The notes under the pieces: model-generated
The model's database searches: none
What the model was told of the DNA's origin: nothing
What the model saw: the letters and a program-made list of their open reading frames with translations, nothing else
Made by a program: the position numbers and the translations under genes
DNA from: Parapedobacter sp964498395
GTDB lineage: Bacteria > Bacteroidota > Bacteroidia > Sphingobacteriales > Sphingobacteriaceae
Direction: 5' to 3'
DNA length: 64,000 bases
NCBI GenBank assembly: GCA_964498395.1
Contig: CAZCHE010000001.1
Coordinates: 1-64,000 of the forward strand
Part shown: piece after piece, positions 50,991 through 60,387 of the stretch
Layout of the letters: every line of letters starts with the position of its first letter
How positions within the stretch are numbered: the stretch's first letter is position 1

Positions 50991-53900
50991 ATGACAAATC
51001 CCATACGTATCAAGCCGCTTGCTTTTCTGACCATCTTTTTCAGTTGTGCATTGTGTTTCCTCACGATGAATACACAGGCCCAGTACTTTGGGCAGAACAA
51101 GATGAGGTATAAGAAGTTGGATTTTAAGGTGTATGAGACACCGCATTTTAATCTGCACTACTACTTGGAAAACGATACGCTGATCAATTGGTTCGCCAAG
51201 GAGAGTGAGGTATGGTATGAGCTCCACCAGCAGGTGTTCCGGGATACGTTCCTGCGTAAGAACCCCATCATCTTGTATAGCAACCATCCCGAGTTTCAGC
51301 AAACCACGACCATTCAGGGGGAAATAGGCGTGGGAACAGGCGGGGTTACCGAAGCATTCAAAACACGGGTGGTGATGCCCGTGATGCAAATCAACCACCA
51401 GACCCGGCACGTGCTTGGGCACGAATTGGTACACGCGTTCCAATATCGGATATTAATGGAGGGAGGTGATTCCACGCGTTTGGAAAATATCGGAAACATT
51501 CCGTTGTGGATGGTAGAGGGGATGGCCGAATATTTCTCCATCGGGAAGAAAGATGCCTTTACGGCGATGTGGATGCGTGATGCCTACTTGAATAACGATA
51601 TTCCCTCCCTACGGGCCATGACCGAAAACATGAATAGGTACTTTCCGTATCGTTTTGGACAGGCGTTTTGGGCATATATTGGATCCACATATGGTGATAC
51701 GGTCATCATGCCTTTATTTAAGGCGACGGCTATGTATGGCTACGAGATGGGAATCAGGCGGGTGTTTGGCTATGATGCGCAAACCTTGTCCAATCTGTGG
51801 CGAAATAGTATGGAAAACGCCTACCGGAATCTAAAGGTAGATACGGCAAAGGGGCCGGTGGGCCGCTCCATCATCAATAGCAAAAATTCAGGTCGGCTGA
51901 ATGTCTCCCCGGCGATCTCACCGGACGGCAAATATGTAGCGTTCTTGTCCGAAAAAGACCTGTTCAGTATCGACCTGTTCTTGGCCGATGCCCAAACAGG
52001 CGATATTATCCGTAAGTTGAGCAGTCGCCTGACGAATTCGGATATCGACGAATTCAGCTTTTTGGAATCTGCGGGGAGTTTCTCCCCGGATAGTCGAAAA
52101 TTTGCTTTCAGCGTCTTTAGCAAGGGCAAAAATAAGTTGATGGTGGTTGATGTTTCCAACGGCAAAACGCTTTCCGTTCAGGAAATGGGTGATATTTCCG
52201 AATTCGCCAACATTGCATGGGCGCCGGATGGCGAGACCGTAACTTTCTCCGGACTGAAAAATGGCCACAGTGATATTTACCTGTATAACCTACGCACAAA
52301 GCGATTGACCCAGTTAACGGACGATTGGTATTCGGATTTCCAACCCAGTTTTTCCCGCGATGGTCGGAAAATCGTATTCAGTACCGATCGGGTGACCTTG
52401 CAAAGTGATGCGAGGAGCGTGGATATCCCGATGAATATCGCGATCATCGACATCGAGACCCGTGAAATCACCAACCTGAATGTGTTTCAAGGTGCCAATA
52501 ACCTGAACCCCCAGTTTTCTGCCGACGATTCGCAGGTATATTTCCTGTCAAACGGCGATGGATTCAGGAATATGTTTCGCTATACATTGGCTACTCATAA
52601 ACTAGAGCGGATGACCGAGTATTTCACCGGTATCAGCGGGATAACGGAATACTCTCCGGCATTAAGTCTTTCGGCGCAGGACGACATCGTGTATTCCTAT
52701 TACCGAAGCAATGAATACAGTGTGTATAACGCCAAGGTTGATGAATTTGAGCCAGTAGAAGTGGATCCGTATATCGTCAATTTCGACGCCGCAATGCTGC
52801 CTCCACCGGTAAATTTGGGCGTGGACGTGGTGACCACCAATTTGAACAATTTCAATCTGTTCCAACGAATCGGCGATGACCAGATCAATACGGTCGCTTA
52901 CCGGCCCAATTTCAAATTAGATTACCTCGCCAACAGCGGGATGGGTTTAGCGGTGGGAAGCCGGTACGGGGCAGGGATCGCTAGTGGTATCCAGGGGATG
53001 TTTTCGGATATCCTGGGGCATAATCAGATTTTTGCGGCATTGTCTATCAACGGGGAGATTTACGATTTCGGCGGGCAGGTGGCCTATATTAACCAAAAAA
53101 GCCGCATCAATTGGGGAGGGGCTGTGTCGCACATACCGTTCATGTCAGGGTTCTCTACCTTCTCGAATCGGGATGTGGGTGCTGGTCCCGAACCCATATT
53201 GGACACCTATATCATCCGTACTTTCCAGACGCAAGTCGAGGGTTTCGGTGCATATCCGTTTTCGAGAAACCACCGTTTTGAGCTTGGCGGGGCGGTAGCG
53301 CGCTACAGCTATCGGGTAGATCGCTGGTGGCAAAGCTATTATTTTGGATACGGCGGAAGGGACCGGATCCCCAATGAAGAAGCCTCACAATTGGGCTTTG
53401 GAAACCTGGACGGATTCACCATTCAGCAGGCCAACGCCTCTTTTGTGGGCGATAATGCGGTATTTGGCATTGCGGCCCCATTGCAAGGGTATCGTTATCG
53501 CATTGGTGCCGAGCAATATTTCGGGGACTTCAATTTCACCGCCTATAATGTCGATTTGCGAAAATACAATCGTTACCAACCGGTCACGTTAGCGGCGAGG
53601 GCATATTCGTATATGCGTATGGGAAAGGATGAAAATGCATTGTTTCCACTGTTTTTAGGATATCCGCACCTGATACGGGGTTATGAAAGTGCTTCGTTCC
53701 GGAATAATGCCGGAGGTTTTAATTTCAATTCCATGATGGGTACGCGCATTGCGGTGTTCAATTTTGAAGTGCGTATTCCGTTTACAGGCCCCGAAAGGCT
53801 AGCGCTTGTACGGTCGGGAATGTTGTTTTCGGATTTGAATTTCTTTTTTGATGCTGGGCTTGCTTGGGATCAACATTCCAATGTTAAATTCAAAAGTCGT

Positions 53901-54122
53901 ATCGACCAGATTGGTGAGGAGCCTATTTTGGATCCGGATGGTGCCATCATCGGTTACCGTCCGATATATGAAGACATTCGCATACCGGCGATGAGTGCGG
54001 GGATATCCCTACGGGTCAATCTCTTCGGGGCGATGGTGCTCGAACCCTATTATGCTTTTCCATTCCAACGCAGCGACCTACGTTTCGGTACCTTCGGGCT
54101 GAATTTTGCCCCTGGTTGGTAG
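50991..54122 (+). CDS. exported peptidase-like / WD40-like propeller / outer-membrane barrel fusion
   Basis: 1043 residues. Signal peptide (FLTIFFSCALCFLTMNTQAQ). A gluzincin-type domain follows: GHELVHAFQY with HExxH at residues 144-148 and LWMVEGMAEYFSIGK with the third ligand Glu. From about residue 290 to 570 are PD40/TolB-like repeats (SPDGKYVAFLSEKD, SPDSRKFAFSVFSKG, APDGETVTFSGLKNG, SRDGRKIVFSTDRV, SADDSQVYFLSNGD). From about 650 to the end is a strand-rich region with an aromatic C-terminus (GTFGLNFAPGW), like a surface-antigen barrel. Similar genes are annotated as Tol-type biopolymer proteins. Confidence 0.82.
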   Translation: MTNPIRIKPLAFLTIFFSCALCFLTMNTQAQYFGQNKMRYKKLDFKVYETPHFNLHYYLENDTLINWFAKESEVWYELHQQVFRDTFLRKNPIILYSNHPEFQQTTTIQGEIGVGTGGVTEAFKTRVVMPVMQINHQTRHVLGHELVHAFQYRILMEGGDSTRLENIGNIPLWMVEGMAEYFSIGKKDAFTAMWMRDAYLNNDIPSLRAMTENMNRYFPYRFGQAFWAYIGSTYGDTVIMPLFKATAMYGYEMGIRRVFGYDAQTLSNLWRNSMENAYRNLKVDTAKGPVGRSIINSKNSGRLNVSPAISPDGKYVAFLSEKDLFSIDLFLADAQTGDIIRKLSSRLTNSDIDEFSFLESAGSFSPDSRKFAFSVFSKGKNKLMVVDVSNGKTLSVQEMGDISEFANIAWAPDGETVTFSGLKNGHSDIYLYNLRTKRLTQLTDDWYSDFQPSFSRDGRKIVFSTDRVTLQSDARSVDIPMNIAIIDIETREITNLNVFQGANNLNPQFSADDSQVYFLSNGDGFRNMFRYTLATHKLERMTEYFTGISGITEYSPALSLSAQDDIVYSYYRSNEYSVYNAKVDEFEPVEVDPYIVNFDAAMLPPPVNLGVDVVTTNLNNFNLFQRIGDDQINTVAYRPNFKLDYLANSGMGLAVGSRYGAGIASGIQGMFSDILGHNQIFAALSINGEIYDFGGQVAYINQKSRINWGGAVSHIPFMSGFSTFSNRDVGAGPEPILDTYIIRTFQTQVEGFGAYPFSRNHRFELGGAVARYSYRVDRWWQSYYFGYGGRDRIPNEEASQLGFGNLDGFTIQQANASFVGDNAVFGIAAPLQGYRYRIGAEQYFGDFNFTAYNVDLRKYNRYQPVTLAARAYSYMRMGKDENALFPLFLGYPHLIRGYESASFRNNAGGFNFNSMMGTRIAVFNFEVRIPFTGPERLALVRSGMLFSDLNFFFDAGLAWDQHSNVKFKSRIDQIGEEPILDPDGAIIGYRPIYEDIRIPAMSAGISLRVNLFGAMVLEPYYAFPFQRSDLRFGTFGLNFAPGW

Positions 54123-54139
54123 CAGATAGGTGGGGTGCC

Positions 54140-54481
54140 CTAACCTCGCCAAGACGCTATTGGATGCGAGGGCGATGTGGTAGGTTTCAGTACGGATAGG
54201 GGTTTTATCAGTCCGAGGTCTACCCAATTGGGGTTATATCGACGGATCAGCCGTTCCTTTTGCATACGGGTATACCTACTCACTTCGTTAAATCGCTGCA
54301 TGGCCACCTCTTCGGATGAACAGGCCTCGTGGTAGACCAAACGGGAAACTTTTGAACATGCATCAAAGAACAAGCCGGGTAATTGCCTATAGGTATTTGT
54401 GGCGTTACGGAGGTTGTCAGTTAAGCCTATATGCAGGCAGGTACGGTTGCTGTCGGTGAGGATATAGAGGTATTTGCCCAT
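54140..54481 (-). CDS. GIY-YIG nuclease-superfamily small protein
   Basis: 113 residues. KYLYILTDS and LHIGLTDNLR take the place of the GIY and YIG strands, SRLVYHEACSSEEVAMQRFN carries the conserved Glu/Arg helix and RLIRRYNPNWVDL the closing motif of UPF0213/YhbQ-like proteins. The first motif departs from GIY, so activity is uncertain. Converges on the propeller gene and is divergent from the XRE repressor. Confidence 0.75.
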   Translation of the reverse strand: MGKYLYILTDSNRTCLHIGLTDNLRNATNTYRQLPGLFFDACSKVSRLVYHEACSSEEVAMQRFNEVSRYTRMQKERLIRRYNPNWVDLGLIKPLSVLKPTTSPSHPIASWRG

Positions 54482-54592
54482 GGTGTTGAAAATTATTTAA
54501 CGATTAATTTTTGTTTACTCCACAATAATTGCTAACTTTATTGGCACAATAATACTAATTGTTTTAGTTATTTCAAATTTATTTTAAATTTT

Positions 54593-55366
54593 ATGCCAAA
54601 TATTGCTAACAACCTTAAGTACCTGAGAAAGAAAAAAGGACTCACACAGCAGCAATTTGCGGATGAAATGGGGATTAAGCGTGCTTCGGTTGGTGCCTAT
54701 GAAGAGGATCGGGCAGAGCCTAAATATGAATTGCTAAAGAAAATCGCGACTTTCTATGGGCTGACCATGGATGAATTAGCCAATGACACCATTAACGACA
54801 AATGGAAACCCACACCCCGAGGTAATGCGTCGAACGTGCGGGTGCTGAGCATTACGGTGGATGGAGACGACCGGGAAAACATCGAACTGGTGCCCGTGAA
54901 AGCCAGTGCCGGTTACCTGAATGGGTATGCCGACCCGGAATACATCGCTGAGTTGCCGAAATTCAGCTTGCCCATGTTTAGGCAGGGTACGTACCGGGCC
55001 TTTGAGATCAAAGGGGATTCGATGCTGCCGCTCCAACCCGGTAGTGTCGTCATTGCCGAGTATGTCGAAAACTGGAACGATGTAAAACCTGGGCAAACGT
55101 ATGTGGTCATTTCTCGTTCGGATGGGGTGGTATATAAACGTATCGCCTTTAAGTATAAGGAAGACAAGGGGCTGAAGCTGCTTTCTGACAACAAGAGCTA
55201 TGAACCTTATTGGGTGGAAGCCGCCGATATCTTGGAGCTGTGGAAAGCCAAGGCTTTTATCAGCACGGAACTTCCGGAACCCAACCCTGAGCCCACCATG
55301 GAAACGTTGACGGCTATGATGGCCCAAATGCAGAAAACCATCAGCACGGTGGTAGATAAGAAGTAA
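54593..55366 (+). CDS. XRE-type repressor with S24 peptidase-like domain
   Basis: 257 residues. N-terminal XRE helix-turn-helix (LRKKKGLTQQQFADEMGIKR, then ASVGAYEEDRAEPKYELLKK), followed by an S24/LexA-like domain: PVKASAGYLNGY with a possible Ala-Gly cleavage bond, FEIKGDSMLPLQPGS (Ser nucleophile) and DGVVYKRIAF (Lys general base). Phage CI-like repressors have the same layout, but no phage genes are nearby; in Bacteroidota this is a common chromosomal regulator. Confidence 0.87.
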   Translation: MPNIANNLKYLRKKKGLTQQQFADEMGIKRASVGAYEEDRAEPKYELLKKIATFYGLTMDELANDTINDKWKPTPRGNASNVRVLSITVDGDDRENIELVPVKASAGYLNGYADPEYIAELPKFSLPMFRQGTYRAFEIKGDSMLPLQPGSVVIAEYVENWNDVKPGQTYVVISRSDGVVYKRIAFKYKEDKGLKLLSDNKSYEPYWVEAADILELWKAKAFISTELPEPNPEPTMETLTAMMAQMQKTISTVVDKK

Positions 55367-55410
55367 AAGGGGTACGGGAAATCGGATTTCCGATTATCAA
55401 AAATTATACT

Positions 55411-55418
55411 TACCTTTG
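55411..55418 (+). promoter_or_regulatory. -7 box of the rimP-nusA-infB operon
   Basis: TACCTTTG matches TAnnTTTG. The predicted start is near 55424, only about ten bases before the terminator hairpin described below. Confidence 0.6.
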
Positions 55419-55434
55419 CATCATCTTGAGAGAG

Positions 55435-55460
55435 AGGGGACAGCTATAGTCCCCTTTTTT
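55435..55460 (+). terminator. intrinsic terminator / attenuator in the rimP-nusA-infB leader
   Basis: Stem AGGGGAC (55435-55441) with GTCCCCT (55449-55455), loop AGCTATA, followed by T-tract to 55460. It is between the promoter and rimP, so it must be read through to express the operon. It suggests attenuation, possibly by NusA itself, which acts at such hairpins (inference). Confidence 0.75.
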
Positions 55461-55516
55461 AATTGATTGCAGTTTGCTGTCGCGGAGCGCGCGGATAGAC
55501 CGTTTGTAAGTTGGAT

Positions 55517-55981
55517 ATGGCAATAGTAGACAGAGTTAAAGCATTAGTGGCCGAAAAAATCGGCGATCGAGAAGACCTGTTTTTGGTCGGGGTGAAGATG
55601 CATCCCAATGGTAAATTGGAGATATTGGTCGACGGTGATCATGGTGTCAGTATCCAGGATTGTGCGGCGATCAGCCGGCATGTCGGATTTCACTTGGAAG
55701 AGGAGGACGCCATTAGCCATGCCTACCGATTGGAGGTATCATCGCCGGGGATCGATGCGCCGATTACGCTGATGAGGCAATACCAAAAAAACATCGGACG
55801 CGACGTGCACGTCAAGTTACAGGATGGCTTGGAGAAAACAGGCAAATTACTGGAAGTAACGACAGACGAGATTGTCATCGAGGAAAAGGTAAAGGAAAAA
55901 GGGAAAAAGGCAGTGGTACAATCCTGCCAAATCCCGTTTGATCACATCATAACAACAAAGGTGTTAATTTCATTTAAGTAA
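55517..55981 (+). CDS. rimP: ribosome maturation factor RimP
   Basis: 154 residues from the ATG at 55517 (MAIVDRVKALVAEKIGDRED); a TTG two codons upstream is possible. Signature: FLVGVKMHPNGKLEILVDGD, ISRHVGFHLEEEDAISHAYR and LEVSSPGIDAPITLMRQYQK. RimP assists 30S subunit assembly. The stop is 1 base before nusA. Confidence 0.93.
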   Translation: MAIVDRVKALVAEKIGDREDLFLVGVKMHPNGKLEILVDGDHGVSIQDCAAISRHVGFHLEEEDAISHAYRLEVSSPGIDAPITLMRQYQKNIGRDVHVKLQDGLEKTGKLLEVTTDEIVIEEKVKEKGKKAVVQSCQIPFDHIITTKVLISFK

Positions 55982-55982
55982 A

Positions 55983-57221
55983 ATGAGCAATAATATCAAT
56001 TTGATTGACTCTTTTCAAGAATTCAAAGAGTTCAAAAACATCGACCGGCCTACGGTTATCAGCGTGTTGGAAGAGGTATTCCGCAGCATGATCCGCAGGA
56101 AATACGGTACCGATGAAAATTGTGACGTCATCGTTAACCCGGACAACGGTGACTTGGAAATTTGGCGTACGCGGGTGGTGGTAGAAGATGAGTTCTCCGA
56201 AGATGACGATTTGGAAATCGAATTGGCAGAGGCCCACAAATACGACCCGGATTTGGAAGTTGGTGATGACTACATCGAGGAAATCACCTTGGAGAGCTTC
56301 GGGCGCCGGGCCATCTTAGCGGCACGGCAAACATTGGTTTCCAAGATTTTGGAACTCGAAAAAGACGAGGTATTCAAGAAATACAAAGACCGCGAGGGTG
56401 AATTGATCACGGGAGAGGTTTACCAGATATGGAAAAAGGAAACCTTGGTATTGGACGATGACGGAAACGAGTTGATCCTACCCAAGACCGAGCAAATTCC
56501 TGCCGATTACTTCAAGAAAGGGGATAGCATCCGTGCGGTGGTGCATAAGGTCGAGATGGCCAATGCGAATCCGAGGATCATCATTTCCCGTACCGCTCCC
56601 GAATTCCTGCAGCGGCTCTTTGAATTGGAGGTGCCCGAGATCTTCGATGGCTTGATTACCATCCGGAAAATCGTGCGCGAACCCGGCGAACGTGCCAAGG
56701 TAGCCGTGGAATCGTATGACGACCGTATTGATCCGGTAGGTGCCTGTGTGGGCATGAAAGGATCACGTATCCATGGGATCGTTCGCGAACTGCGGAATGA
56801 AAACATTGACGTGATTAACTACACCAACAATAATACCCTGTACATACAGCGGGCATTGAGTCCAGCACGCATTAGCTCGATAAAGCTCGATGACGAAAAC
56901 AAGACGGCTGCTGTGTACTTGAAATCAGACCAGGTCTCATTGGCCATTGGTCGTGGCGGGCACAACATCAAGTTGGCCGGTAAATTGACAGGGTATGAAA
57001 TCGATGTCTACCGCGAGGCAGACGAAGTGGAGGAGGATGTGGACATCGAAGAATTCGCAGATGAAATCGATGGGTGGATCATCGATGAATTGAAGCGCGT
57101 GGGCTTGGATACCGCAAAATCGGTATTGGCACTTTCGACAGATGAATTGGTAAGGCGTACCGATTTAGAGGAAAACACCATCAATGAGATTATTCATGTG
57201 TTGAAAGCCGAATTTGAATAA
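55983..57221 (+). CDS. nusA: transcription termination/antitermination factor NusA
   Basis: 412 residues. N-terminal RNAP-binding domain, S1 domain (about 135-200, GEVYQIWKKETLVLDDDGNE), then two KH domains with RIDPVGACVGMKGSRIHGIV and VSLAIGRGGHNIKLAGKLTG, and a C-terminal acidic helical segment ending in a helix-hairpin-helix-like part (LKRVGLDTAKSVLALSTDEL). It controls pausing and termination at hairpins. Central gene of the operon. Confidence 0.95.
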   Translation: MSNNINLIDSFQEFKEFKNIDRPTVISVLEEVFRSMIRRKYGTDENCDVIVNPDNGDLEIWRTRVVVEDEFSEDDDLEIELAEAHKYDPDLEVGDDYIEEITLESFGRRAILAARQTLVSKILELEKDEVFKKYKDREGELITGEVYQIWKKETLVLDDDGNELILPKTEQIPADYFKKGDSIRAVVHKVEMANANPRIIISRTAPEFLQRLFELEVPEIFDGLITIRKIVREPGERAKVAVESYDDRIDPVGACVGMKGSRIHGIVRELRNENIDVINYTNNNTLYIQRALSPARISSIKLDDENKTAAVYLKSDQVSLAIGRGGHNIKLAGKLTGYEIDVYREADEVEEDVDIEEFADEIDGWIIDELKRVGLDTAKSVLALSTDELVRRTDLEENTINEIIHVLKAEFE

Positions 57222-57293
57222 GGAGGATTGACAGCTATTCTGTCAGCGACCACGCTTTTTTAATTCTTTACCCGATAAACACCCAAAAAAGTA

Positions 57294-57301
57294 TATTTTT
57301 G
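57294..57301 (+). promoter_or_regulatory. possible internal promoter upstream of infB
   Basis: TATTTTTG in the 112-base nusA-infB gap. A small TGACAG/CTGTCA hairpin with a T-run (about 57228-57262) precedes it, so the operon may be partly terminated and restarted here. Confidence 0.4.
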
Positions 57302-57333
57302 TATCAGCACAACAAAGGAGATAAATAAACTAG

Positions 57334-60246
57334 ATGTCAGAAGGTAAAAGTATAACTCTGCTCAAGGCAGCAAAAGAACTGAACATTGGTATCGGCACAG
57401 CGGTTGATTTTCTGGCCAAGAATGGCTATGAAGTCGAATCTAAGCCAAGTACCAAACTGGACAGTGAAATATATGATGTTCTTTTACGGGAATTCCAGGG
57501 GGATAAAATCGTGAAGGAAGAAGCCAATCAGATTATCATTGGCAAAATCCGTCGTGAGGAAACCCCTTCTGAATCTGTTGTGCATAAGCCGCAGCGTGAG
57601 GTCGAGTCGGACGAAATTCTAATCAAGAACACGGGTGCGTTCGCCTCAGAAGCACGAAAAGAATCGGCATCTCCTGCTGATGTTCAAGAGATCGGTCAGG
57701 AAGCCAATAAAGCCGAAGAGAAACCCCATGTATCGGGAATGAAAATCGTCGGCAAAATTGATCTGGATAGTTTGAAGGGGGGTAAATCACAAAAAGAGGC
57801 ACCCAAGAAGGAAAAAGAACCCGAGCCAGCACCTGTGGTGCCAAAGGTTGAGGAAACACCGAAAGCTGAGGAAACACCGGCATCGGTTGAGCCTCCGCAA
57901 GTAGAAGAACCTGCCAAGGAGCCAGTACCGGTGGTTAAGGAAGAACCTGTGGAAGCGGCGAAGCCTGCTGCTCCGGAAGTTAAGCCACCTGTCGAGGCCA
58001 AGGAGGCACCGAAACCAGCCGAACCTGCCAAGAGTGGGCAAGAACAACCCGGCGTGATACGGGCACGTGCGCAGCGACTGACCGGGCCAAACGTGGTTGG
58101 CCGTATCGACTTGACGGCACACCAACCCAAAGAGAAGCCCGTAGCATCTTCATCTAATGTAGCGGGAACAGCATCTCATGACCATAAGCGCAAGCGTAAG
58201 CGTAAAGATAGGCCAGTAGGTGGCCAGCAGCGTCCGGGTACACCCAATACGGCTGGCCAACAGGGTGGGGGCAAAGGTCGCCCCGATTTCAAGGGCAAAC
58301 CAAGGCACACAGTTGAGAATAAGGAAGAACCGTCAGAAAAGGAAATACAAGACCAAATCAAGGCTACGCTTGCCCGCCTAAGCGGTGCTGGCAAGTCCGG
58401 TAAATTCGCGCAACGCGCGAAACTCCGTCGCCAAAAACGTGACGATATCGCGCATTCCGCTGAAGAAGCCGCTTTGGAACAGGAAATGATGTCCAAGGTA
58501 CTCAAAGTTACCGAATTTGTAACGGCGAATGACCTGGCCAATATGATGGGCGTACAGGTGACGCAGATCATTGCCACCTGTATGAGCTTAGGGCTTTTCG
58601 TATCCATCAATCAACGTTTGGATGCGGAAACCATTGCCATCGTGGCCGATGAGTTTGGATACGAGATCGAGTTTGTGAAGCCTGAAGACGAAGAAAATAC
58701 GGAACTCGAGGAACCTGACAACCCAGCAAACCTGATTCCACGGGCACCTATCGTCACGGTGATGGGACACGTAGACCACGGAAAAACATCGCTGCTTGAC
58801 TATGTTAGGAAATCTAACGTGATAGCGGGTGAAGCCGGAGGGATAACCCAGCACATCGGTGCTTACGAAGTGACCCTTGATGATGGACGGAAAATCACGT
58901 TCTTGGATACACCCGGTCACGAGGCGTTTACCGCCATGCGTGCACGTGGAGCCAAGGTAACCGATATCGCCATTATCGTCATCGCTGCCGACGACAGCGT
59001 CATGCCTCAAACAAAAGAGGCCATTAACCACGCCCAAGCAGCTGGTGTACCCATCGTATTTGCGTTTACGAAGATTGATAAGCCCGGTGCCAATACCGAC
59101 AAAATTCGGGAGCAGCTTTCCACCATGAATATCTTAGTGGAAGATTGGGGAGGTAAATACCAGTGTCAGGAAATATCCGGTAAGACGGGTGAGAATGTCG
59201 GTTTACTGCTAGAAAAAGTACTGCTGGAAGCAGAATTACTCGAGCTGAAAGCTGATCCCAAAAAACGTGCAGTAGGTTCGGTGATTGAAGCTAGTTTGGA
59301 TAAAGGACGGGGTATTGTTACCACGGTATTGATCCAATCGGGAACATTGCGGGTGGGAGCGCCCATTCTGGCGGGCTCGTATAGTGGAAAGGTAAAAGCC
59401 CTGCACAACGAACGCGGACAGAAGGTGATCGAAGCAGGCCCTGCTACCCCCGTTCAGATATTGGGTATGTCTGGAGCGCCTACGGCCGGTGATAAGTTTT
59501 ACGAGATGGAAAGCGAAACCGAAGCACGCCAGGTAGCCAACAAAAGGTTGCAATTGCAACGTGAACAAGGACTCCGTACCCAGAAGCATATTACGCTGGA
59601 TGAAATCGGGCGGCGATTGGCGATCGGCAACTTCAAGGAACTCAACGTCATCGTTAAAGGTGATGTGGATGGTTCGATAGAAGCCTTGTCAGATTCCTTG
59701 CTCAAATTGTCGACGGAAGAAATCCAAGTCAATATTATCCATAAGTCGGTGGGGCAAATATCCGAATCGGATGTCTTGCTTGCATCTGCTTCTGACGCCA
59801 TTATTATCGGCTTCCAGGTAAGGCCATCTAATGGAGCCCGGAGATTGGCAGAGCAGGAACAAATCGATATTAGGCTTTATTCCATCATCTACGATGCCAT
59901 CGAAGAGGTGAAAGCGGCCATGGAAGGCATGTTGGCACCGAAATTTGAAGAAAAAATCGTGGCCAATGTCGAAATCCGCGAAGTATTCAAGATCAGCAAG
60001 GTTGGTACCATTGCCGGTTGTATGGTGTTGGATGGCAAGATTAATCGCAATCACGACATACGGTTGATCCGTGATGGTGTGGTCGTGTATACCGGCCAAT
60101 TGGCGTCACTCAAACGATACAAGGATGATGTGAAGGAAGTATCTGCGGGTTACGAATGTGGATTGAATATCCAAAATTTCAACGACATCAAGGAAGGCGA
60201 TATCATCGAAGCCTACGAGCAAGTGGAAATCAAACGCAAGCTGTAA
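57334..60246 (+). CDS. infB: translation initiation factor IF-2
   Basis: 970 residues. N-terminal IF2_N helix (LKAAKELNIGIGTAVDFLAK), a long low-complexity linker rich in Pro, Glu, Lys and Ala (about 130-310), a second IF2_N-like region (KVTEFVTANDLANMMGVQVT), then the G domain: GHVDHGKTSLLDYVR (G1), DTPGHEAFTAMRARG (G3), FTKIDKPG (G4). The C-terminal domains bind initiator tRNA. It completes rimP-nusA-infB. The gene is followed by an intrinsic terminator. Confidence 0.97.
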   Translation: MSEGKSITLLKAAKELNIGIGTAVDFLAKNGYEVESKPSTKLDSEIYDVLLREFQGDKIVKEEANQIIIGKIRREETPSESVVHKPQREVESDEILIKNTGAFASEARKESASPADVQEIGQEANKAEEKPHVSGMKIVGKIDLDSLKGGKSQKEAPKKEKEPEPAPVVPKVEETPKAEETPASVEPPQVEEPAKEPVPVVKEEPVEAAKPAAPEVKPPVEAKEAPKPAEPAKSGQEQPGVIRARAQRLTGPNVVGRIDLTAHQPKEKPVASSSNVAGTASHDHKRKRKRKDRPVGGQQRPGTPNTAGQQGGGKGRPDFKGKPRHTVENKEEPSEKEIQDQIKATLARLSGAGKSGKFAQRAKLRRQKRDDIAHSAEEAALEQEMMSKVLKVTEFVTANDLANMMGVQVTQIIATCMSLGLFVSINQRLDAETIAIVADEFGYEIEFVKPEDEENTELEEPDNPANLIPRAPIVTVMGHVDHGKTSLLDYVRKSNVIAGEAGGITQHIGAYEVTLDDGRKITFLDTPGHEAFTAMRARGAKVTDIAIIVIAADDSVMPQTKEAINHAQAAGVPIVFAFTKIDKPGANTDKIREQLSTMNILVEDWGGKYQCQEISGKTGENVGLLLEKVLLEAELLELKADPKKRAVGSVIEASLDKGRGIVTTVLIQSGTLRVGAPILAGSYSGKVKALHNERGQKVIEAGPATPVQILGMSGAPTAGDKFYEMESETEARQVANKRLQLQREQGLRTQKHITLDEIGRRLAIGNFKELNVIVKGDVDGSIEALSDSLLKLSTEEIQVNIIHKSVGQISESDVLLASASDAIIIGFQVRPSNGARRLAEQEQIDIRLYSIIYDAIEEVKAAMEGMLAPKFEEKIVANVEIREVFKISKVGTIAGCMVLDGKINRNHDIRLIRDGVVVYTGQLASLKRYKDDVKEVSAGYECGLNIQNFNDIKEGDIIEAYEQVEIKRKL

Positions 60247-60309
60247 GGATAACAACGGCTCATGTGGAAGAATATCATTAAACGGCCGTCGTAACCGAAA
60301 ACTGTATAG

Positions 60310-60352
60310 ACCGGAGGTTTGTTTTGTAGAAAGCAGACCATCCGGTTTTTTT
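60310..60352 (+). terminator. intrinsic terminator after infB
   Basis: Stem ACCGGAGGTTTG (60310-60321) with CAGACCATCCGGT (60334-60346), one bulged base and one G-T pair, then a seven-T tract. Confidence 0.8.
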
Positions 60353-60387
60353 ATTGATACAGGGTTAACGTTTAATGATCATTTACG

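Noticed and set aside
54593..55366. Prophage repressor
   Set aside because: The domain layout is CI-like, but no phage structural, integrase or att-like sequences are in the surroundings.
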